Part shown: positions 48,828 to 60,458 of the stretch, in pieces
Numbering within the stretch: position 1 is the stretch's first letter
How the letters are laid out: every line of letters begins with the position of its first letter
Assembly (NCBI GenBank): GCA_020310875.1
Contig: CM035413.1
Coordinates: forward strand, 185,475,855 to 185,539,854
From: Ceratopteris richardii
Lineage: Eukaryota; Streptophyta; Polypodiopsida; Polypodiales; Pteridaceae
Length of the DNA: 64,000 nt
Reading direction: 5' to 3'
The notes under the pieces: generated by a model
What the model was told of the DNA's origin: nothing
The model's database searches: none
What the model saw: the letters and a program-made list of their open reading frames with translations, nothing else
Translations under genes and position numbers: made by a program

Positions 48828-49903
48828 AACATACATATATGAAAAAAATAAAATATTATTTTAATAAAATTACCTTTTGTTCACAGCCTATCATTAACTC
48901 TCTTTGCTCATCTGAGATTTCTTCATTATTTGCGTTGGCACGTTGCAAACGACTATATAGCCAATCCATGAAAGAAGATATATCTGTAATCTCATTATTA
49001 TTCAGATTACGTCTATATTTTGTTTTTTTGCCTTTTACTTTAGAGATTTTGAAGTTCCTCGTATTTGCTAAGGAATGCTTGCATGCATGCGCTATTATAT
49101 GCTACAAAAGTAGAAACATCATTTTTTTCTTGAAAAATAAATAAGAATGGAACCCCCTTACCTGATAATACCTCATCTGTTATTTTTGAAGAAGACTGGT
49201 TGGTCCATGCACGTGGAGCTTCTTCATGAACTCTTTCAAGGTACTCACTAACGTAATACATGCACTCTTCAACCATCCAACCCTTTGCCATGGATCCTTC
49301 TGGTTTCACTCTTTGTCGCACATAACCTTTTAATATTCCCATAAATCGCTCGACCCAAAACATCCATCAAGTGTTGACAACACCTGCAATCTCTATTTCA
49401 TCTACAAGATGGACTAATAAATGAACCTGAATATCAAAAAATGAGGTAGGAAGTTCTTTCTCCATCAAACATAGTAGCTCTTTGCATTCACATTTTTTTT
49501 GTGGGATCGAGTTTTTGTCAATCTCTTTGGATGTAATCCACCTATACATATCATAAAAACAATTATAAAGAAGTTAATTAAAAAATAAAAGATATCCAAT
49601 ATTCATACATATTAAATATAAAAGTATCATAATTACCTTATAAGTGATCCAAGACGATAGATCACATCTCGTACTACTTTCATTGTACATCCATCGAGAA
49701 CCAAAGGTAAAATATGTTTCAAAAAGTTACGCCAGTCATGGGTCTTTAACCTAGATAAGCTCTTATCATCCATAGTAAACATGTTTTGAAAAGAAGCTCC
49801 ATATCCTGTAGGAGTCTTAATCAATTGAATTCTATTGTTGATAGTCTGTATCTCTTTTGTTGTAAGTACCCAAGGAGCAGGTGCATAAGTCATTTCTTCT
49901 CGA

Positions 49904-50225
49904 TTACATTACAAAGTGGTTGGAATCAAAAGGTCTGAAGATGGATCGAGCCATCAATGTAGCAAAGTTCTTATACGAACAAATAATCAATGGGTTCAGA
50001 TGCCTGTTGGATATAATGAGAGATAGAGGATCCCATTTTATAAGTGAACTGATTAAGCAATTGATGGGGTTGTACAAGATCAAGCATAAAAAAAGCACAT
50101 TGTATTATCCAAGGGCGAATGGTCAAGTTGAGGTCACAAATACGATACTTGAATAGATCCTGACAAAGATTATTGTTGCTCATAGGCGAGACTAGGACGA
50201 GCAGTGTTTAGAGGCCTTGTGGGTG
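49904..50225 (+). pseudogene. Ty3/gypsy integrase core fragment
   Basis: The plus strand reads DYITKWLESKGL, AKFLYEQIINGF, MRDRGSHFISELI and YYPRANGQVEVTNTILE, followed after a stop by ILTKIIVAHRRD and ALWV. These are the gypsy integrase core blocks from the strand after the first catalytic Asp through the Glu (QVEVT). The second Asp is in MRDRGSHF. It begins at the broken CACTA exon and ends where the 3' LTR of the minus-strand gypsy element begins (50226). Confidence 0.87.
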
Positions 50226-50556
50226 TTTGGGTTGTTCACTGTTCAATGTGATTCATAGTACCCAATAATAGGTTTGAGAACAGGGATTTATGAACACATA
50301 GTATTCATAAACATGCATTTGTTTTCCGCATAGCTTATACGGATATTCGTTATACACATTAACCTTTCACACCGCACAGTATAGATAGAGTCGTAACACC
50401 ACAACAGCAAGTAGAATCTTTGATTACAGAGAGTGTGTACTATTGCAATAGAGTATCTTCTTACAAATGATTTCTTCAAATTCTACAGACTTCACTTATA
50501 TCCACACTCTGTATATCTTTGTTCTTCATACTCGTCACTTCTCGAATATGCCCGTA
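50226..50556 (-). repeat. Gypsy 3' LTR (minus-strand element)
   Basis: About 331 bp, direct repeat of 58795-59127 with roughly 30 differences by eye (about 90% identity). On the plus strand it starts TGTTTGGG and ends near cccgta. Confidence 0.9.
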
Positions 50557-50899
50557 AGGAATAACAACGTACTTCTTCATCAGCGATACACACTATTTCG
50601 AACGTTTGGAATACAAAATCATCAAAATTAGCAACTCTCGAAACTCTTAGTATGTTCGTATATTCCCATTCACATGATATTAGAATGATATTCTTTTACA
50701 AAGAAAGTGGTTTCCACACCAGGTGCTAACATTGTCATGCATAGTGGATTTGAACCCATTGATTACAAAGGAAAAAGGATTACAAATCATTATCCTCATT
50801 CTGCATCTCTGGGAACATCTTTGCTTCGAAAAACTCTTTCAGATCTAAGAGTTGCTAACTAGAACTTCTATAGCTAATTACAAAGGCTTCTAATTCACG

Positions 50900-52524
50900 G
50901 ATACGCTATTGAAATCCTTCTAATAAGTTCTCAAAAGCTACAGTAACATCCGATAACTCGGTTATGTAATCTGTTATTTTCTTCACCGCTTCCTCTAACT
51001 TCACTTTGCAGGTTAGGTCCAAAACTATTGCATCTTTCTGAAGTTGCTCCACCTCTGCTTCTTTATCTGCCAAAACTGTATTTACTTCATCACAGTGTTG
51101 CTTTCACTAATTAACTTGCTTCTCCAACTTTGGGATCCCTGCAATCTATGCCATCATTGTTTCTAAACTTTCCTAAATCGTAGGGAGCTTTTCTTCTAAA
51201 GCCATGAACTCCGAGTTCCATACTGCCAATCGCTCTTCCACTTCTGCAGTGGATATACTTTGGTGCTTTAGCTCACCACTCTGCTCTTTAACCTTTTCCT
51301 TTAACCTTTGCATTTCTTGCTCTGTCTTTTCTAACTTAGCAGCTAACGCTTTATTAGTCTTCTTCACTTTATGTTAGGCCTTATGTGTCTGCCCTACTTT
51401 TGCTTGTAATTTGGCAATAATTTTGGATTTTTCTTCAATTCTCATCTTCAAAGTGTAATTCTTCATAAGAGATTCATTTAGCTTGACCATAATTTCTTCA
51501 TGAACTATGTTCTCTCTAGTAGCATTCTCCATTCTGGCAGCTTCAGTTTCAGTCGACTTCAGTCCAAAGTCGGTTGATTTCTTCCAACATCTAAGCTCTT
51601 TTCATAAACCATCTGTACTTCTCCAAAATCATCGAGTTATACTTATTCTGAAACTCCTCGAACTTCATCACACTCTATGAAAATCCTCTGGCCAAGTCAT
51701 CAAGTAATTCTGGTCTAACTATTTCATTATTGTACATCCAGGGATAAATAAGGTCACTACACCGGATTGGGGGCAACTTTACTTTTTCTTTATCAGTCTT
51801 CCATTTGTTAGTAAAGTCGCATGAAGTAAATGTATGTAACACCAGAATTTTATGGGATGAGCCTCCCGAATGATCTCCTTGTTCTTGGTGTTTTTTCCTA
51901 TGTGTTTCCTCTTGAGCAGCCCTTTTTCCCTTTCTTCCCGTTCTCTTCTATAGGCTTGTTCTTCTCCTACTGATGGTGCCTCTCTTCTTCCTCGTGCTTT
52001 CATGTTGTCTCTTCCTCTCTTGCCTTCCTCTCGGCTTCTTCCCCTGGCCTTCCTATTCTTCCCTGGCCTTCTTATCTGCTTCCGGCCATTGATTTTCCTC
52101 CACCTGTCATCTCTAAGACTCTTCCTCTTCATCTCTCTCTGTTTTTGTCTCCTCATAAGAAGCATCACCCACTGGCTTCTACTTTGCCGCTCTCTTCTTA
52201 GGGATTTGTAGAACGATTTTTACTAAGCATACTATGTATTCTCAAGGTATGTATGTAGGAGTCATAAATAGCAACATGAAAACTACTCCCACCTTGTAGT
52301 CTAATACTACATTCATTGCTCGTTCCGACCCTTGGAAAAGTCTCTGCACTTCCTTTGTCGATTTTCAAAAAATGATATATGCCCAATTCACTTGTGTTTT
52401 CGTAGATTCCTTCACCAATGCATAGAGCTATTGGGATATTCCATAATGTTTTGCTTGTAGGTTGATAACCATCATCGTCAATAGCAAACCTAAATTTAGA
52501 GGATTTCATCAGAGATTTGTGCAA
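50900..52524 (-). pseudogene. Sense coding-like stretch between gypsy integrase and 3' LTR (basic and coiled-coil protein)
   Basis: On the element's own strand a series of frames joins into a plausible protein with few breaks. From 52524: FRFAIDDDGYQPTSKTLWNI, ALCIGEGIYENTSELGIYHF, CSIRLQGGSSFHVAIYD; then a very basic stretch (52170-51880) rich in R, K and E; then KVKLPPIRCSDLIYPWMYNN, RPELLDDLARGFS and KFEEFQNKYNSMILEKYRWF (51800-51610). Then follow heptad-like coiled-coil segments, MRIEEKSKIIAKLQAKVGQT and LEKTEQEMQRLKEKVKEQSG (51450-51270). I recognise no family. It sits where some plant gypsy elements carry an additional gene, after integrase; it could also be captured host sequence. Confidence 0.55.
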
Positions 52525-53264
52525 ATCAATATTCCTCTAAACATGGCTTACCGAGTAATCCACAAATTTCAGCTACTTCTAGTGGCTCTGTGCTGGCTGT
52601 AATCCCATCATTAGAAACATTAAACCTCTCTGAGATTAACACAGCCATCAATTGGAAGACCTCTCATCCTATTCGGATACTGATTTTCTCTGAGTTGATA
52701 TCATTACCATCGGTCTCTCAGGCGATCTCCATTGCAATATCTTTCGCCTACGGGTGAGGTCGTATGCTTCTCCAATCCAGCATGGCGCACTCTAGTAAGC
52801 CTCTGCAGTCAAACCAATCCTTCTACTCCTAAGAAAGCTTCTGCGGATGCACTGCAGGTGGCAATCTAAGAATGAGATGGCCATTGCTACACTATTGTTT
52901 CATTTCTTTACTACTATAGAATTCTGACATGTTGATGGATGTAGTCGTTCTATGTGCACCCTCGCCAAATAAGACGAGTTCCGCAAAGTGTGTAGCCTTT
53001 TATGGCCGGCCTACATGTGTAGAGAGCTACACGTCTGAGGCATGATTGCTGATTATGGAATCTTAACTCTCAAATTTGCACTCATTTTCGACTCACAAAA
53101 TAAGAAACACTTATCAGATTTGAAACGTTGAGACAGCTGCTCCTCATTGATTGCATGTACTATTGCATGTCAAGTAGTTACACCATGCATGATTACCGAT
53201 ATTCCACAATCCTCATATTTTAAATTAGATATGATCTCCATTCTTTTTTAACACCGATATCAAC

Positions 53265-54370
53265 TATCCAAAGTCTGATAGGGCTTTAATTTGGATCCAT
53301 TAATTACTGTCAGGAGGACTTCGCTAGTTAACATGGGCAGTCAAAAAGAACCTCGTCCGCACATCTCGTGAATCAAGAATGGACCAGTCCACCGTGATTT
53401 TAATTTACCCATTTTTCTCTTCATTTTGGAGTGAAAATACACCACCAAATCTCCAGGCTGAAAAACATTCGTTCGTAGATTCTAGTCATGCCACTTCTTC
53501 TGCCTACTCTAGACTTCCTCTAAGAGTAAAAAGCTATGATAGCATTGTTCATCCAGTTGCCATAGCTGATCCATTCAGTAGGCAAATGTTTCCTCTCAAA
53601 CCAATCTCTTTTGCATCACAATTCAAAGACTGTGTATCGCAAATTCCAATGGGGGATGGCCTCCTGTCTATAAAGCAATTTAAAAGGTGTACTGCCAACA
53701 GAGACTTTCTATGAGGTCTTGAATTCCCAAAGTACAATGGGAGCATTATTTCCCGCTGATCTCTCCAATCTAGGTGCATCCTTTGTAACACATGTACTAA
53801 AACTTTGTTAGTACTTTTCGCCAAACCATTCGCTCGTCGGTAATAGGAGGAACTAAATTTATGCTTAATCTGATACTTCGAAGTAAGTTCTGCAATTAGC
53901 TAATTTAAAAAATGAGTTTCCCTATCTAAGACTAATTCAAAAGGTAAGCCATAGCATGGAAATATGTCATTCTGCAATTTCCTCATAATTATTCGTGTAG
54001 TGGCTTGCTTGGTTGCCCATGCTTCACCCCATCGCATGCAATAATCTGTACAAGTCAAGATGTACAAAGCTCTAGTGTGAGCTGCAGTTGGTTTGATGAG
54101 ACCTATAAATTCCAAACCCCTTTTTTGGAAAGGTTCTAGTGGAAGAATTAACTACAATGGAAAATGATGATTGTCACGAGGTTCCCGAGTGCGTTGGCAT
54201 GGATTACAATTCCGTACTGCATGTTGAACATTTGAGTACATAGTAGGCCACCATAATCTGGATTGTTGTATTTTGTGAACCGTAATACGATGACTGAAGT
54301 GCCCACCAGCCTCACTTGCATGAGCCTCCGAAATGATTGCTTGGACCTCATGTGGAGGCACGCAGGGCAA
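53265..54370 (-). pseudogene. Gypsy integrase
   Basis: Minus-strand blocks: zinc domain SEAHASEAGGHFSHRITVHK and CNPCQRTREP (54370-54160), core start GLEFIGLIKPTAAHTR and ILTCTDYCMRW (about 54120-54030), FELVLDRETHFLN (second Asp, with E for G in DRGTHF, about 53935-53900), and YYRRANGLAKSTNKVLVHVL (about 53850-53790). The catalytic Glu of the AEST motif is Lys (AKST). The C-terminal domain ends with VINGSKLKPYQTL near 53280. Stops and a frameshift break it. Confidence 0.9.
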
Positions 54371-54559
54371 CTAAATATCAGTCGGATCCTTATGGTATAG
54401 CTGTCCCATAATAACTGTAAACTTGCAACTGTGGAGTCCTAATTTCTTGCATGTTGTGGACCGTAAATAGGATGGAGCTATACCATTTTCTAGAAAACTT
54501 AACATTTCCTCATACTAAGTAGGGTAGGTCTACAGAGGATCCTCAACCTTGGCCACCGA

Positions 54560-54870
54560 AAAAACTTCTGCATCTGAAAGAGTGTCGTCGACACCTTCGG
54601 GGGATTCTCCATGGTCAATGCACGATAGAAAATCTGCTATAGCATGACTAGCTCTTGGGCAATAAACAATGTCGTATTCAAATTCCTACAACAATAAGAC
54701 CCACCTTGCAAGACAACCTACCAAATTTTGGTGTTTCACCAAATACAACAGAGCACTATGATCCACATGAAAAGTAAATGCTCAATGGCAAAACTTCTTT
54801 ATTGAATAAATTAGACCTAAGAATTCCCTTTCTGTAGTCGCATAATTTTGCTCTGTAGTTGTTAACCTCC
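54560..54870 (-). pseudogene. Gypsy RNase H
   Basis: Minus strand reads NYATTEREFLGLIYSIKKF, FHVDHSALLYLVKHQNLVGC, LARWVLLL and EFEYDIVYCPRASHAIADFL, the C-terminal half of a gypsy RNase H with the HVDH Asp present, followed by the acidic GESPEGVDD linker typical before integrase. Two stops interrupt it. Confidence 0.85.
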
Positions 54871-55160
54871 TGCTAGCATAGCGAATAGGGTGAAACCAAC
54901 TGTGCTCTTCCTTCTGTATCTAGACACTTCTAATAGCTTTATCTAAAGCATCCACAAATACATGGAATGGCTGCTTCCAGTCAGGGGCTTTCAACACAAG
55001 TGTTGTAGCTAACATCTTCCATAATCGCCCAAATATAAGCTAAGCCTCATCCGTCCAAACAAATTTGGCCGCTCAAACATGTGCGAGTTTTGTTCAATGG
55101 AATGGCAATATGTGTGAGTCCTCGTAAATGTCGACCATGCTAGTGGACTTGCCCTAGAAA

Positions 55161-56665
55161 TCATAAAACCTCCTTCAGATTCCAGGGTTCTAGGGTCTTT
55201 GGGATCACTTTAACTTTATCTAGGTCTAGTGCAATACCTTTTTCGAAAATAATATGGCCCAATAGGTTTCTGCATTTGACTGCAAAAGTAGATTTATTTG
55301 GGTTCAAGCAAAGATGTACCTGTCTACAAGAATCGAAACAGGCACGTAAATGTTCCAAGTGTGTCTCCATTGCACCAGAAAAAAAATTCATCAAGAAAAA
55401 TGTACATAAGGAGGTAAGGTATGGAGAAAATATTTATTACATGCATTGCTAGAAAGTTCTTGGCGCATTTCGTAATCTGAACCACATGACTATGGAGGCA
55501 AAGACTCCCCACTTTGTGATAAATGTTGTTTTTGGTATATCTGCTTCTACCATTCGAACTTGGTTGTATCCACTGAATCCATCGAGAAATGAATACATTT
55601 CCCTACCTGCGACCTCATCAAGCATACTATCCAAAAACGATAAGGGAAAAGCATCCGGTATAGTAGCCGCATTTAATTTCCTATAATCAATGAAGATTTG
55701 TTATTGTTTGTTTTTCTTCAGGATTATAACTATAGGCAAGACCTATTCCAGATTCTCAATAAGGACAATGTATCCTACTTTTATCAATTGATCCAGCTCG
55801 TGTTTGACCTACTCTACAAAGTTAGGGTTCATCTTGTACCTCTACTACATAACTTGGGTGGCATCTGGCTTAAGCAAAATGCGATGATGATAAAGTTTCA
55901 AATGAAGGCCTTTCCTGTCCGCATATGTCCAAGCAAAGACATCTTTATATTGCTCCAATAAAGCTATTAGTGCCATCTGGAATTCAGGAGCAAGCTCTGA
56001 ATAGATTTGAACTGGCTTTGGCTCTTCTGTAGTACCCAAATTTACCACTTCCAAAGAATCTTCTTCTACTCATATCTTTCCACTATCCATGGGGTCTTTT
56101 ATCACTAGGTCCACATGATCTTTGTCCTATAGTTCCAAAGGATCCATACAAACTACGGCCGCCATATTTTCCCATCGTGGGCTGATGACTAAATTGACAT
56201 CAGCCACACCGAAAGAGAGAAAATCTCTATTCGCTTCTAAAAACTATTGTTCTTGGTTGTATTCAAGCCTATCCAGCATATGCAGAGGCTCTAGTAATAA
56301 TGGTTTATGCTCAAGAAGGCAATGTTGCTCTTTTTCTAATGGCACAGAAAACTTTGCATGCCATCTTGAGAATGTAATTGTCTTTTCATCTTAATTCTAT
56401 TGAACTTTATCATTTCATAACCACAGATGGACCAATAACAAGTTATAATCCAAATTTTTCCCCTTCAGTTCGAGCACAACAAATGTAATGTTGAATAGAA
56501 CCTATGAAATTTGGATAGGGATTCCTTAACGAGCCCGGCTCGCTATACCCATGATTGATTTGCCATCCGAAAAAAGAAGGGAGCTGAGTCAATCCTATTC
56601 CAACCATTAGCTTACATGTGGTGGTAGATGTGATGTTGATACTAGACCCTCCATCAATAAAAACC
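55161..56665 (-). pseudogene. Gypsy protease and reverse transcriptase
   Basis: Minus strand: protease motif VFIDGGSSINI at about 56665-56630 (a D-G-G-S active-site form seen in some plant gypsy lineages), then an acidic linker and PEFQMALIALLEQYKDVFAW (about 55990-55930), QRYRMNPNF, FIDYRKLNAATIPDAFPL (about 55700), REMYSFLDGFSGYNQVRM (about 55610-55555) and TTFITKWG. The palm reads YIFLDEFFFW near 55400, where YLDD/YMDD is expected, so the second Asp is Glu. Then HLRACFDSC and a CRNLLGHIIFEKGIALD block end the domain. Several stops and frameshifts break it. Confidence 0.88.
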
Positions 56666-57349
56666 TTTAGAATGGATTTATTTTTTTACTGCACTGTGAT
56701 TGTAGGGACTACATAATCCACTATCTTGTCAGGCATATCCCTTACCATTGAAACTGAGGGTTCTGGACTCAGAGAAGGTGAATATTTTTCTTTTAGATAC
56801 CTTAATAATTACTTTTGGAAGGTTGGGACTAACTCCAGTAAAGCTCCCAATGAAAGTTTAATAGTTGAATCGTTTAACCACATCATCCATGGATGCTCCG
56901 AGGTCTGTATTCCCATGTTTTTGTTCCATCCAAACTTACCAATTCCAAAATCTTCTAGTAGTCACCTGATCTATAGGTGCAGCCTGCAAAACTTTGGATA
57001 CAGGTGAATGTTTTGATGGTCCAGCATTCTCCTTTGTCTTCTGCAAAATTTCATCAGTTTTCTAACTAGTTGTATTATTTTGCTTCTCTCTAAAAGGTTT
57101 TGCTGGATTTAATGGAGGCTCTACATAGTATGGTGGATACTCCATAGCCCACTCTACTACTTTCTTAAATGTTTTCTTTTGCTCCACGTGCTAAATAATC
57201 CAATTTTTGTCCACTCAAATACTCTTTCTAGGACTTCGTAATCACTGATGTTGAAGGCTCTAAATACTCTAAGGTCATCACATTGGCCATGGGCGCCTTA
57301 AGCTTAGCTTCTTGTTTCTGTTGATCATACTCTTTGGCCTCCTCACATT

Positions 57350-58700
57350 CCCATCCTCTGTGACCATATTGCAAACAAAACTGACATTGAATTGGTTGAT
57401 TACCCAAAGTGCCTAGCCTAGGTTCTTGAAACCTCCGTCCTCTACCAAATTATTGCCTGTTTTGTCAAAACCTGTGTTGCTGCTTCGAAAGTTGTTGTGA
57501 ATTTGGATATTGAGATGGTCCTAAAAATCTAACGTCTTGACTATCCTACCATTGTCTAGAAGAAAATTGGGTCTTATATCGGATTGCATTCCCTTTGCAC
57601 GAAGGTACATCCACTGGTGTAGTAGCAACTAGTGTATTTATTGCATTAAAATGGCATTCCTCTAAGCTATGATTAGTTTTGTTGCAAGTTGGACAAAATA
57701 CCCAGTTCAATGCACATTTGCCCATGATATGGCTTGCATTCTGGCACCATAAACAATACAATTTCTTCTCTTGAGGCATACCTTTCTTGAACACCAACTT
57801 AGTCTTCTTAGAGCCCAAGTCGCGGAATTGCATTTTTCAAGCCATCCTTAGAGCTTAGTCAATGATTTGATCGAATGTGCGAGATTGATCAGACGTGTAC
57901 ATATTAATCTTTTCTTTGATAGGTGGTCGAAGTCTATTGACAAAAAGTTTTGTTAACATTTCTTTGGAAGGACATTTGTCTATCAGGAACTACCGCATTG
58001 TGGATCTAAAATCTAACACATATTGTTCAACCGTTCCTTTCAGCATCATATACTGGAGTGAAGAATATAGCTTCAAAATGCTCTTGGCGGTCCAAAATCT
58101 CTCTAAGAAAGCCTCCTTCAACTCATCATAGGTTGAAAAATAGTGTAAAGGGTACTCGATAATCCATTTCACTATATCAGTGATGAGAGTGGCTTGGAAT
58201 ACCTAGAACTTGTGCATATCATCATGTAAGTTATGATTATTACATATGTATTGAGTTTCAAATGTGCATATATGCACATTTGGGTCCTCATCCATTCACC
58301 CATAGAAATGAAAATAATTTAGCTCTGGCAATTGGTTTTTGTGCACCATTGGGTTTTCAAGCATCTATAAGGTACCGAATTGAGTCGAAGGCACTAGCGC
58401 TAACTACAACTTTGGTGGGGGCTCATTGTCCCCACTTTGGCCTAATTCAATAGGGTATTTTTCTTCCTCCAGATGGCTTTGCTGGTCGGATCCACTAAAT
58501 TCCCCTTGCCACAATAGTTTGGTTAGCTTGTCGTCCCTCCACTCAAAGAGTAAGTCCTTCAAAAGCGTGGGAGGTAAAAATCCCATTTCCACCCAATACT
58601 ACACTTCCTCCGAAATGGCAATTCCATCTTCAAGAGGAATATCTTCAAGTTTCAATGTTGCTAGGGTCTGTTGCACGAGTTCATCTAAATAATTGTGATG
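57350..58700 (-). pseudogene. Gypsy gag with three CCHC zinc knuckles
   Basis: The minus strand begins near 58700 with an acidic N-terminal part (LATLKLEDIPLEDGIA), then WIIEYPLHYFSTYDELKEAF and LKGTVEQYVLDFRSTMR (58165-57990), the retrotransposon gag domain. Three zinc knuckles follow: CLWCQNASHIMGKC (about 57750), CPTCNKTNHSLEEC (about 57695) and CQFCLQYGHRGWEC (about 57392-57350). Gypsy gag usually has one or two, so three is unusual. The third is separated by about 300 bp of Q/R-rich sequence with stops. Protease follows at about 56665. Confidence 0.85.
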
Positions 58701-58773
58701 ATAGGTCTTTTTCAAGTGCTCCTTGCCACTTCATACCGGCATCAATCCATTTTGTGCTATGTTTTGCTACCCC

Positions 58774-58791
58774 ATCCCATCGTGGTCGCCA
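58774..58791 (-). other. Gypsy primer-binding site candidate
   Basis: Minus strand TGGCGACCACGATGGGAT, 3 bp inside the 5' LTR. It starts with TGG as needed for a tRNA CCA end. I cannot name the tRNA with confidence. Confidence 0.65.
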
Positions 58792-58794
58792 TAA

Positions 58795-59127
58795 TGTTTG
58801 GGGTGTTCACTATTCAATGCAATTCAGAGTACCCAATACTAGGTTCGGGAACAGGGATTTATGAACACACAGTATTCATAAACATGCATTTTTGTTCTGC
58901 ACAACTAATACAAATATTCATTATACACATTAACCTTTCACACCACACAGTATAGATAGAGTCGTAACACCACAGCAACAAGTAGAATCCTTGATTACAA
59001 AGAGTGTGTACTATTGCAATATAGTATCTTCTTACAAATGATTTCTTCAAATTCTGCAGACTTCATCAATATTCGCACTCTGCATATCTTTTTTCTTCAT
59101 ACTCGTCCCTTCCGGAATATGCCCGTA
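58795..59127 (-). repeat. Gypsy 5' LTR (minus-strand element)
   Basis: Direct repeat of 50226-50556. On the minus strand it ends CCCCAAACA and is followed by the primer site. Its start on the minus strand is TACGGGC, not the usual TG. Confidence 0.9.
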
Positions 59128-59330
59128 CTAAAAAATCGGGGATAATGTTGTGTGAAGAGATGGATAGGTATGTGCTTGAAGATGAAGAGGTGTTGCAAAA
59201 TCCTTTATCTACACCAGAAAAATGAACTCCAGGAGTATGTGGTGGCCCTTTTAGCTTGCCAATGGATGTATTAGACACCTTATCTACCTTGGCAGATCAC
59301 TCTCAAAAAGATAGATCAAAACAGATAAGT

Positions 59331-60423
59331 TGGAGTTAGCTCAGAGGTGAAGAACTTGCTATTTTGGTTCATACACATGTCTAGTGTTTTGCATACTTCT
59401 CTGAGCATAGCAGTAATTAGCTTAATTCCTTTTGGGTAAGTCTATTTAACTTAAAGAGCTAACTTTTAAGAGCAATCTCATCAAAAATAATGAACCACAC
59501 ACTAAGAATGATGTTTAACAAGTGATGACATCATCCCGATTTTCATGGGTTGCTACAATAATGAGACAAATGAGTATAAAAATGAACCTAACTCATGATT
59601 TACGAATTCAATAATTATGAACATTTTTACCCTTATACTAGACAGTGTGCTAAATCCAACAAGCTTTAAATCATTGACTTTGGGTAAGTACACACTGAGA
59701 ATCAGCTCTGACAAGATGAGTAAAAAAGTTGAGTTCCTGACAGAGAAGTGAAAATGAACAGATAAGGTTGACTTCAACTGAACATAACTGAAGTTTGAAA
59801 CACCAAAATGAAATGAACATTGGTGCCCATATAGCAGACTTATAGAGCTAACTTTACCAAGTTAAATCACTGAAAATGATGCACCAAGCTCAGAGAAACC
59901 ATCTCTGCAATCTGACTGAGAAAACTGAGAGATATGGTAGTGAGTAGTACACTTCAGAAGAACATGGAAATATGAACTCAAATGATCATGAAAATGAAAG
60001 TATATTGCTTTTACAACACAACGAACTTACTGATACATATGTTTGCCTTGAAACCACACCTTGATATGGCATAAAGCTCAGCTCTTTGAGGTCTTCTTTG
60101 AGGTCTCTCTAACCACAACTAAAGCTACCATCTATTTATAGTTGAGCTTGGGAGGCTAACTTCCCTCAATCACTCTCCAATCAATTAGTGATTGATTTGA
60201 TTCTCTATCTACCACAAATCACGAATTCGTGGCTCCTCTTTCCCTTTTTGATGATCAAGTGGACTCAACCACTTAAGATTCTTTCACTTTTACATTAAGT
60301 AAAGTCTTCAAAAGTTACAAGAGGTAGTTCACAAGTGAACTTTACATTGTCTTCATTTTAAGGCTTCTTCTTTGAATTCGTGGGACTCAAGCCAATACTT
60401 AGGCTTGTCATAGACTTGCTCCA
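59331..60423 (-). repeat. Candidate copia 3' LTR, about 1.09 kb
   Basis: Plus strand begins TGGAG (59331) and ends CTCCA (60423), an inverted pair, and its right end abuts a polypurine tract belonging to the RNase H gene next to it. No second LTR is in the window, so the left end is a guess. Confidence 0.55.
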
Positions 60424-60441
60424 ATAGCTCCCCCTCAAGCC
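60424..60441 (-). other. Copia polypurine tract
   Basis: Minus strand reads cttgagggggagctatt just before the LTR candidate. The same tract form occurs at about 17500 and 18980, linking these copia families. Confidence 0.75.
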
Positions 60442-60458
60442 AAGTATGCTTGAGGTCT

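Larger units (their letters stand above)
39741..49903. mobile_element. Truncated second copy of the CACTA element (left half only), split by a copia insertion
   Basis: Without the copia element at 43666-48822, this block lines up with about 26.2-31.25 kb of the first copy in the same orientation: the end of the CA field, accessory exons 1-3, the degenerate field, and transposase exons 6, 5, 4 and the end of exon 3. No CACTACAAG terminus is present. The left junction is inside the CA field at about 39741 and the right junction is at about 49903, where the sequence switches in mid-exon to a gypsy integrase. It is a broken copy whose loss of ends may come from deletion, recombination or partial duplication. 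Confidence 0.9.
42778..49903 (-). pseudogene. CACTA transposase gene fragment, copy 2 (interrupted by copia)
   Basis: Exon equivalents on the minus strand: end of exon 3 at 49903-49637 (RLKTHDWRNFLKHILPLVLD), exon 4 at 49541-48874 (DUF4218; FFDIQVHLLVHLVDE, MGILKGYVRQRVKPEGSM), exon 5 at 43632-43421 and exon 6 at 43332-42778 (DUF4216; EPYILPRHIEQAFFYKNP, then an acidic tail). The stop in exon 4 (VNT-stop before WMFWVE) is shared with copy 1. The exon 3 stop of copy 1 at EI-stop is CAG here. Exon 5 has a 1-bp deletion, and a TAA truncates the acidic tail near 42832. The copia element sits in the intron between exons 4 and 5, about 30 bp from the acceptor of exon 5. Confidence 0.9.
50226..59127 (-). 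mobile_element. Ty3/gypsy LTR retrotransposon, 8.9 kb, minus strand, decayed
   Basis: Direct repeats at both ends (50226-50556 and 58795-59127) enclose, on the minus strand, a primer site, gag with three zinc knuckles, a protease, RT, RNase H, integrase, and a further coding-like stretch before the 3' LTR. RT before integrase defines Ty3/gypsy. Frames are broken throughout. I could not find a matching target duplication: GTGGG lies left, and CTAAA lies right of the shared cccgta end. The left flank is a gypsy integrase fragment that does not clearly resume on the right, so one flank has been rearranged. The stretch 53265-52530 between integrase and the extra frame shows nothing recognisable. 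Confidence 0.93.
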
